From: Atherix ibis
Lineage: Eukaryota > Arthropoda > Insecta > Diptera > Athericidae
Length of the DNA stretch: 64,000 nucleotides
Reading direction: 5' to 3'
Assembly (NCBI GenBank): GCA_958298945.1
Contig: OY282608.1
Coordinates: 11,819,933-11,883,932, forward strand
Position numbers and translations under genes: made by a program. Below the pieces are notes generated by a model. The model was not told where the DNA came from. It saw only the letters and a list, made by a program, of their open reading frames with translations, and searched no databases. Below, in pieces: positions 57,711 to 64,000 of this stretch. Position 1 is the first letter of the stretch. Each line of letters begins with the position of its first letter.

Positions 57711-60030
57711 TGGTTTGTTGGTTTTTTGGTTTGTTGGTTTGTTGGTTTGTTGGTTTGTTCGTTTGTTGGTTTGTTGGTTTGTTGGTTTGTTGGTTTGTTG
57801 GTTTGTTGGTTTGTTGGTTTGTTGGCGTGTTGGCTTGTTGGTTTTTTGGTTTGTTCGTTTGTTGGTTTGTTGGTTTGTTGGTTTGTTGGTTTGTTGGTTT
57901 GTTGGTTTGTTGGTTTATTGGTTTGTTGGTTTGTTGGTTTGTTGGTTTTTTCGTTTGTTGGTTTGGTCGTTTGTTGATTTGTTTGTTTGTTGGTTTTTTC
58001 GTTTGTTGGCTTGTTGGTTTGTTGGTTTTTTGGCTTGTTGGCTTGTTGGCTTGTTGGTTTGTTGGTTTGTTGGTTTGTTTGTTTGTTGGTTTGTTCGTTT
58101 GTTGGTTTGTTGGTTTGTTGATTTGTTGGTTTGTTGGTTTGTTGGTTTATTGGTTTGTTGGTTTGTTGGTTTGTTCGTTTGTTGGTTTGTTGGTTTGTTG
58201 GTTTGTTGGTTTGTTGGTTTGTTCGTTTGTTGGTTTGTTGGTTTGTTGGTTTGTTGGTCTGTTGGTTTGTTGGTTTGTTGGTTTGTTGGTTTGTTGGTTT
58301 GTTGGTTTGTTGGTTTGTTGGTTTCTTGGTTTGCTGGCTTTTTGGTTTGTTGGTTTGTTGGTTTGTTCGTTTGTTGGCTTGTTGGTTTGTTGGCTTGTTG
58401 GTTTGTTGGCTAGTTGCTTTTTTGGTTTGTTGGTTTGTTGGTTTGTTGGTTTATTAGTTTGTTGGTTTGTTGGTTTGTTGGCTTGTTGGTTTGTTGGCTT
58501 GTTGTCTTGTTGGTTTGTTGGTTTGTTGGTTTGTTGGCTTGTTGGTTTATTGGTTTGTTGGTTTGTTGGTTTGTTGTTTTTTTGGCTTGTTGGCTTGTTG
58601 GTTTGTTGGTTTGTTTGTTTGTTGGTTTGTTGGTTTGTTGGTTTTTTGGTTTGTTGGCTTGTTGGTTTTTTCGTTTGTTGGTTTGTTGGTTCGTTGGTTT
58701 GTTCGTTTGTTGGTTTTTTGGTTTGTTGGTGGTGTTGGTTTGTTGGCATGTTGGTTTGTTGGTTTGTTGACTTGTTGGCTTATTGGTTTGTTGGCTTGTT
58801 GGTTTGTTGGCTTGTTGGCTTGTTGGTTTGTTGGTTTGTTGGCTTGTTGGTTTGTTGGCTTGTTGGTTTGTTGGCTTGTTGGTTTGTTGGTTTTTTGGTT
58901 TGTTGGTTTGTTGGTTTGTTGGTTTGTTCGTTTGTTGGTTTGTTGGTTTGTTGGTTTGTTGGTTTGTTGGTTTGTTGGTTTGTTGGTTTGTTGGCGTGTT
59001 GGCTTGTTGGTTTTTTGGTTTGTTCGTTTGTTGGTTTGTTGGTTTGTTGGTTTGTTGGTTTGTTGGTTTGTTGGTTTGTTGGTTTATTGGTTTGTTGGTT
59101 TGTTGGTTTGTTGGTTTTTTCGTTTGTTGGTTTGGTCGTTTGTTGATTTGTTTGTTTGTTGGTTTTTTCGTTTGTTGGCTTGTTGGTTTGTTGGTTTTTT
59201 GGCTTGTTGGCTTGTTGGCTTGTTGGTTTGTTGGTTTGTTGGTTTGTTTGTTTGTTGGTTTGTTCGTTTGTTGGTTTGTTGGTTTGTTGATTTGTTGGTT
59301 TGTTGGTTTGTTGGTTTATTGGTTTGTTGGTTTGTTGGTTTGTTCGTTTGTTGGTTTGTTGGTTTGTTGGTTTGTTGGTTTGTTGGTTTGTTCGTTTGTT
59401 GGTTTGTTGGTTTGTTGGTTTGTTGGTCTGTTGGTTTGTTGGTTTGTTGGTTTGTTGGTTTGTTGGTTTGTTGGTTTGTTGGTTTCTTGGTTTGCTGGCT
59501 TTTTGGTTTGTTGGTTTGTTGGTTTGTTCGTTTGTTGGCTTGTTGGTTTGTTGGCTTGTTGGTTTGTTGGCTAGTTGCTTTTTTGGTTTGTTGGTTTGTT
59601 GGTTTGTTGGTTTATTAGTTTGTTGGTTTGTTGGTTTGTTGGCTTGTTGGTTTGTTGGCTTGTTGTCTTGTTGGTTTGTTGGTTTGTTGGTTTGTTGGCT
59701 TGTTGGTTTATTGGTTTGTTGGTTTGTTGGTTTGTTGTTTTTTTGGCTTGTTGGCTTGTTGGTTTGTTGGTTTGTTTGTTTGTTGGTTTGTTGGTTTGTT
59801 GGTTTTTTGGTTTGTTGGCTTGTTGGTTTTTTCGTTTGTTGGTTTGTTGGTTCGTTGGTTTGTTCGTTTGTTGGTTTTTTGGTTTGTTGGTGGTGTTGGT
59901 TTGTTGGCATGTTGGTTTGTTGGTTTGTTGACTTGTTGGCTTATTGGTTTGTTGGCTTGTTGGTTTGTTGGCTTGTTGGCTTGTTGGTTTGTTGGTTTGT
60001 TGGCTTGTTGGTTTGTTGGTTTGTTGGTTT
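57711..60030. repeat. 1161-1169-bp tandem duplication
   Basis: Copy 1 runs from about 57711 to 58870 and copy 2 from there to about 60030. GGTTTTTT at 57720/58889 gives offset 1169; GGCTAGTT at 58408/59569 and GGTGGTGTT at 58728/59889 give 1161, so one unit was lost. Both contain two GGTTTTTTCG sequences flanking a GGTCGTTT unit, and an AGTTTGTT unit after the GGCTAGTT marker. No coding content. Confidence 0.84.
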
Positions 60031-60657
60031 GTTGGCTTGTTGGTTTGTTGGCTTGTTGGTTTGTTGGTTTGTTGGTTTGTTGGTTTGCTGGGTTGTTGGT
60101 TTGTTCGTTTGTTGGTTTGTTGCTTTGTTGGTTTGTTGGTTTGTTGGTTTGTTGGTTTGTTAGCGTGTTGGCTTGTTGGTTTTTTGGTTTGTTCGTTTGT
60201 TGGTTTGTTGGTTTGTTGGTTTGTTGGTTTGTTGGTTTGTTTGTTTGTTCGTTTGTTGGTTTGTTGGTTTGTTGGCTTGTTGGTTTGTTGGTTTGTTGGC
60301 TTATTGGTTTGTTTGTTTGTTGGTTTGTTGGTTTGTTGGTTTGTTGGTTTTTTGGTTTGTTGGTTTGGTCGTTTGTTGATTTGTTTGTTTGTTGGTTTTT
60401 TCGTTTGTTGGCTTGTTGGTTTGTTGGTTTTTTGGCTTGTTGGCTTGTTGGTTTGTTGGTTTGTTGGTTTGTTGGTTTGTTGGTTTATTGGTTTGTTGGT
60501 TTGTTGGATTGTTCGTTTGTTGGTTTGTTGGTTTGTTGGTTTGTTGGTTTGTTGGTTTGTTCGTTTGTTGGTTTGTTGGTTTGTTGGTTTGTTGGTCTGT
60601 TGGTTTGTTGGTTTGTTGGTTTGTTGGTTTGTTGGTTTGTTGGTTTGTTGGTTTGTT
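60031..60657. repeat. Right-domain octamer stretch
   Basis: This continues the pattern of 50.1-50.6 kb: GGCTTGTT pairs, a GGGTTGTT unit near 60091, AGCGTGTT near 60162, GGTTTTTTGG with GGTCG near 60366, and GGTCTGTT near 60596. A GGATTGTT CGTTTGTT pair lies near 60506. No additional element. Confidence 0.7.
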
Positions 60658-60929
60658 GGTTTCTTGGTTTGTTGGCTTTTTGGTTTGTTGGTTTGTTGGT
60701 TTGTTCGTTTGTTGGCTTGTTGGTTTGTTGGCTTGTTGGTTTGTTGGCTAGTTGCTTTTTTGGTTTGTTGGTTTGTTGGTTTGTTGGTTTATTGGTTTCT
60801 TGGTTTGTTGGCTTTTTGGTTTGTTGGTTTGTTGGTTTGTTCGTTTGTTGGCTTGTTGGTTTGTTGGCTTGTTGGTTTGTTGGCTAGTTGCTTTTTTCGT
60901 TTGTTGGTTTGGTCGTTTATTGATTTGTT
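60658..60929. repeat. 136-bp (17-unit) tandem duplication
   Basis: GGTTTCTT occurs with its C at 60663 and 60799, and GGCTAGTTGC at 60746 and 60882, each pair 136 bp apart. Both copies include GGCTTTTT and CGTTTGTT units in the same order. The second copy exits into TTTTTTCG and the GGTCG sequence instead of the usual GGTTTGTT run, so the duplication also joined two pieces not adjacent elsewhere. Confidence 0.85.
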
Positions 60930-63900
60930 TGTGTGTTGGTTTTTTCGTTTGTTGGCTTGTTGGTTTGTTGGTTTTTTGGCTTGTTGGCTTGTTGGCTTGA
61001 TGGTTTGTTGGTTTGTTGGTTTGTTTGTTTGTTGGTTTGTTCGTTTGTTGGTTTGTTGGTTTGTTGGTTTGTTGGTTTGTTGGTTTGTTGGTTTATTGGT
61101 TTGTTGGTTTGTTGGTTTGTTCGTTTGTTGGTTTGTTGGTTTGTTGGTTTGTTGGTTTGTTGGTTTGTTCGTTTGTTGGTTTGTTGGTTTGTTGGTTTGT
61201 TGGTCTGTTGGTTTGTTGGTTTGTTGGTTTGTTGGTTTGTTGGTTTGTTGGTTTGTTGGTTTCTTGGTTTGCTGGCTTTTTGGTTTGTTGGTTTGTTGGT
61301 TTGTTCGTTTGTTGGCTTGTTGGTTTGTTGGCTTGTTGGTTTGTTGGCTAGTTGCTTTTTTGGTTTGTTGGTTTGTTGGTTTGTTGGTTTATTAGTTTGT
61401 TGGTTTGTTGGTTTGTTGGCTTGTTGGTTTGTTGGCTTGTTGTCTTGTTGGTTTGTTGGTTTGTTGGTTTGTTGGCTTGTTGGTTTATTGGTTTGTTGGT
61501 TTGTTGGTTTGTTGTTTTTTTGGCTTGTTGGCTTGTTGGTTTGTTGGTTTGTTTGTTTGTTGGTTTGTTGGTTTGTTGGTTTTTTGGTTTGTTGGCTTGT
61601 TGGTTTTTTCGTTTGTTGGTTTGTTGGTTCGTTGGTTTGTTCGTTTGTTGGTTTTTTGGTTTGTTGGTGGTGTTGGTTTGTTGGCATGTTGGTTTTTTGG
61701 TTTGTTGACTTGTTGGCTTATTGGTTTGTTGGCTTGTTGGTTTGTTGGCTTGTTGGCTTGTTGTTTTGTTGGTTTGTTGGCTTGTTGGTTTGTTGGTTTG
61801 TTGGTTTGTTGGCTTGTTGGTTTGTTGGCTTGTTGGTTTGTTGGTTTGTTGGTTTGTTGGTTTGCTGGGTTGTTGGTTTGTTCGTTTGTTGGTTTGTTGC
61901 TTTGTTGGTTTGTTGGTTTGTTGGTTTGTTGGTTTGTTAGCGTGTTGGCTTGTTGGTTTTTTGGTTTGTTCGTTTGTTGGTTTGTTGGTTTGTTGGTTTG
62001 TTGGTTTGTTGGTTTGTTGGTTTGTTTGTTTGTTCGTTTGTTGGTTTGTTGGTTTGTTGGCTTGTTGGTTTGTTGGTTTGTTGGCTTATTGGTTTGTTTA
62101 TTTGTTGGTTTGTTGGTTTGTTGGTTTGTTGGTTTTTTGGTTTGTTGGTTTGGTCGTTTGTTGATTTGTTTGTTTGTTGGTTTTTTCGTTTGTTGGCTTG
62201 TTGGTTTGTTGGTTTTTTGGCTTGTTGGCTTGTTGGCTTGTTGGTTTGTTGGTTTGTTGGTTTGTTGGTTTGTTGGTTTGTTGGTTTGTTGGTTTATTGG
62301 TTTGTTGGTTTGTTGGTTTGTTCGTTTGTTGGTTTGTTGGTTTGTTGGTTTGTTGGTTTGTTGGTTTGTTCGTTTGTTGGTTTGTTGGTTTGTTGGTTTG
62401 TTGGTCTGTTGGTTTGTTGGTTTGTTGGTTTGTTGGTTTGTTGGTTTGTTGGTTTGTTGGTTTGTTGGTTTGTTGGTTTGTTGGTTTGTTGGCTTTTTGG
62501 TTTGTTGGTTTGTTGGTTTGTTCGTTTGTTGGCTTGTTGGTTTGTTGGCTTGTTGGTTTGTTGGCTAGTTGCTTTTTTGGTTTGTTGGTTTGTTGGTTTG
62601 TTGGTTTATTGGTTTGTTGGTTTGTTGGTTTGTTGGTTTGTTGGTTTGTTGGCTTGTTGTCTTGTTGGTTTGTTGGTTTGTTGGTTTGTTGGCTTGTTGG
62701 CTTGTTGGTTTATTGGTTTGTTGGTTTGTTGGTTTGCTGTTTTGTTGGCTTGTTGGCTTGTTTGGTTTGTTGGTTTGTTCGTTTGTTGGTTTGTTGGTTT
62801 GTTGGTTTTTTGGTTTGTTGGCTTGTTGGTTTTTTCGTTTGTTGGTTTGTTGGTTCGTTGGTTTGTTCGTTTGTTGGTTTTTTGGTTTGTTGGTGGTGTT
62901 GGTTTGTTGGCATGTTGGTTTGTTGGTTTGTTGACTTGTTGGCTTATTGGTTTGTTGGCTTGTTGGTTTGTTGGCTTGTTGGCTTGTTGGTTTGTTGGTT
63001 TGTTGGCTTGTTGGTTTGTTGGTTTGTTGGTTTGTTGGCTTGTTGGCTTGTTGGTTTGTTGGCTTGTTGGTTTGTTGGTTTGTTGGTTTGTTGGTTTGCT
63101 GGGTTGTTGGTTTGTTCGTTTGTTGGTTTGTTGCTTTGTTGGTTTGTTGGTTTGTTGGTTTGTTGGTTTGTTGGTTTGTTAGCGTGTTGGCTTGTTGGTT
63201 TTTGGGTTTGTTCGTTTGTTGGTTTGTTGGTTTGTTGGTTTGTTGGTTTGTTGGTTTGTTTGTTTGTTCGTTTGTTGGTTTGTTGGTTTGTTGGCTTGTT
63301 GGTTTGTTGGTTTGTTGGCTTATTGGTTTAATTGTTTGTTGGTTTGTTGGTTTGTTGGTTTGTTGGTTTTTTGGTTTGTTGGTTTGGTCGTTTGTTGATT
63401 TGTTTGTTTGTTGGTTTTTTCGTTTGTTGGCTTGTTGGTTTGTTGGTTTTTTGGCTTGTTGGCTTGTTGGCTTGTTGGTTTGTTGGTTTGTTGGTTTGTT
63501 TGTTTGTTGGTTTGTTCGTTTGTTGGTTTGTTGGTTTGTTGGTTTGTTGGTCTGTTGGTTTGTTGGTTTATTGGTTTGTTGGTTTGTTGGTTTGTTGGTT
63601 TGTTGGTTTGTTGGTTTGTTGGTTTGTTGGTTTGTTGGTTTGTTGGTTTGTTGGTTTGTTGGTTTGTTGGTTTGTTGGTTTGTTGGTTTGTTGGTTTCTT
63701 GGTTTGTTGGTTTGTTGGTTTGTTGGCTTGTTGGTTTGTTGGCTTGTTGGTTTGTTGGTTTGTTGGTTTGTTGGTTTGTTGGTTTGTCGGTTTGTTGGTT
63801 TGTTCGTTTGTTGGTTTGTTGGTTTGTTGGTTTGTTGGTTTGTTGGTTTGTTGGCGTGTTGGCTTGTTGGTTTTTTTGGTTTGTTCGTTTGTTGGTTTGT

Positions 63901-64000
63901 TGGTTTGTTGGTTTGTTGGTTTGTTGGTTTGTTGGTTTGTTGGTTTGTTGGTTTGTTGGTTTGTTGGTTTGTTGGTTTGTTGGTTTTTTGGTTTGTTGGT
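60930..64000. repeat. Right end of window, two further right-domain copies
   Basis: The 59.2-60.5 kb pattern recurs from about 61.0 kb (GGCTAGTT 59569/61346, GGTGGTGTT 59889/61666, offset 1777) and again from about 62.2 kb (GGCTAGTT 62563, GGTGGTGTT 62892; offsets 1217 and 1226 from the previous copy). AGCGTGTT occurs near 61940 and 63181. The final 400 bp includes a pure run of about 15 units (63573-63692), then GGCGTGTT near 63853 and a 9-bp T-run near 63871, as at 51.6 kb. The array continues past the window. Confidence 0.8.

Larger units (their letters stand above)
1..64000. repeat. 64-kb tandem array of a degenerate octamer, GGTTTGTT
   Basis: Every part of the window reads as head-to-tail 8-bp units with consensus GGTTTGTT on the + strand. 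Most non-consensus units differ by one or two bases. The commonest variants are GGCTTGTT, CGTTTGTT, GGTTTTTT, GGTTTATT, GATTTGTT, TGTTTGTT, GGTTAGTT and GGTTTCTT. Occasional 7-, 9- or 12-bp units shift the phase. All units lie in the same direction: no stretch of CAAACCAA appears on the + strand. No unique spacer, mobile element, RNA gene or coding region interrupts the array, and it continues past both window ends. This fits satellite DNA of a eukaryotic chromosome; the species and chromosomal position are not shown by the sequence. A telomerase-made telomere is unlikely because the array carries kilobase-scale duplicated blocks. Confidence 0.97.

Noticed and set aside
1..64000. Telomeric repeat array
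   Set aside because: The unit is G/T-rich on one strand, as telomeres are, but it matches no telomere repeat I know. The array carries many inherited variant units and kilobase duplications, which telomerase-made ends do not. A subtelomeric location remains possible.
1..64000. Transposon, retroelement or viral remnants
   Set aside because: No terminal repeats, no coding motifs and no non-octamer sequence were found anywhere in the window.
1..64000. Low-complexity vector or synthetic filler sequence
   Set aside because: The nested duplications with accumulated private mutations and unit gains look like natural satellite evolution, not a designed or random filler.

Overview
The whole window is one uninterrupted tandem array of a degenerate 8-bp repeat, consensus GGTTTGTT (any phase of TTGGTTTG) on the given strand, CAAACCAA on the other. 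I find no protein-coding gene, tRNA, rRNA, mobile element, CRISPR array, origin or unique spacer anywhere in the 64 kb. The + strand is almost entirely G and T; A and C occur only as point variants inside units. Orientation never changes. This points to a block of eukaryotic satellite DNA (heterochromatic, pericentromeric or subtelomeric), because bacteria and phages do not normally carry arrays of this size. The sequence does not let me name the species.

The long open frames on both strands are artefacts. Forward stops need A, which is nearly absent from the + strand, and reverse stops need TTA, CTA or TCA on the + strand, which are also rare. Because 8 and 3 share no factor, all three forward frames give one cyclic peptide (VGLLVCWF) and all three reverse frames give another (TNQQTNKP).

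The information lies in where the unit variants fall. Variant 8-mers (GGCTTGTT, CGTTTGTT, GGTTTTTT, GGTTTATT, GATTTGTT, GGATTTTT, GGCATGTT and others) and rare 7-mer or 9-mer units form barcodes that recur at fixed offsets. They reveal nested segmental duplications of 136, 160, 200, 247, 673, 880, 993-1009, 1161, 1423, 1592, 1614, 2256-2264, about 2591, about 4.6-4.9 kb and 6151 bp.

Layout: 0-9.3 kb, left domain with 200-bp, 880-bp, 3.43-kb and 4.6-4.9-kb duplications; 9.3-15.2 kb, homogenised block of nearly pure units; 15.2-19.2 kb, second left-type block with a 1614-bp tandem duplication; 19.2-28.4 kb, older and more mutated mosaic with a 160-bp triplication; 28.4-32.9 kb, 2.26-kb tandem duplication; 31.8-43.9 kb, 6151-bp and 1592-bp duplications; 43.9-49.6 kb, 2591-bp duplication; 49.6-64 kb, right domain marked by a 9-bp unit GGTGGTGTT, with 673-, 993/1009-, 1423- and 1161-bp duplications. 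The array runs off both ends of the window. The likely mechanism is unequal crossing-over, gene conversion or replication slippage; collapse or false expansion in assembly must be excluded before the younger duplications are taken as real.
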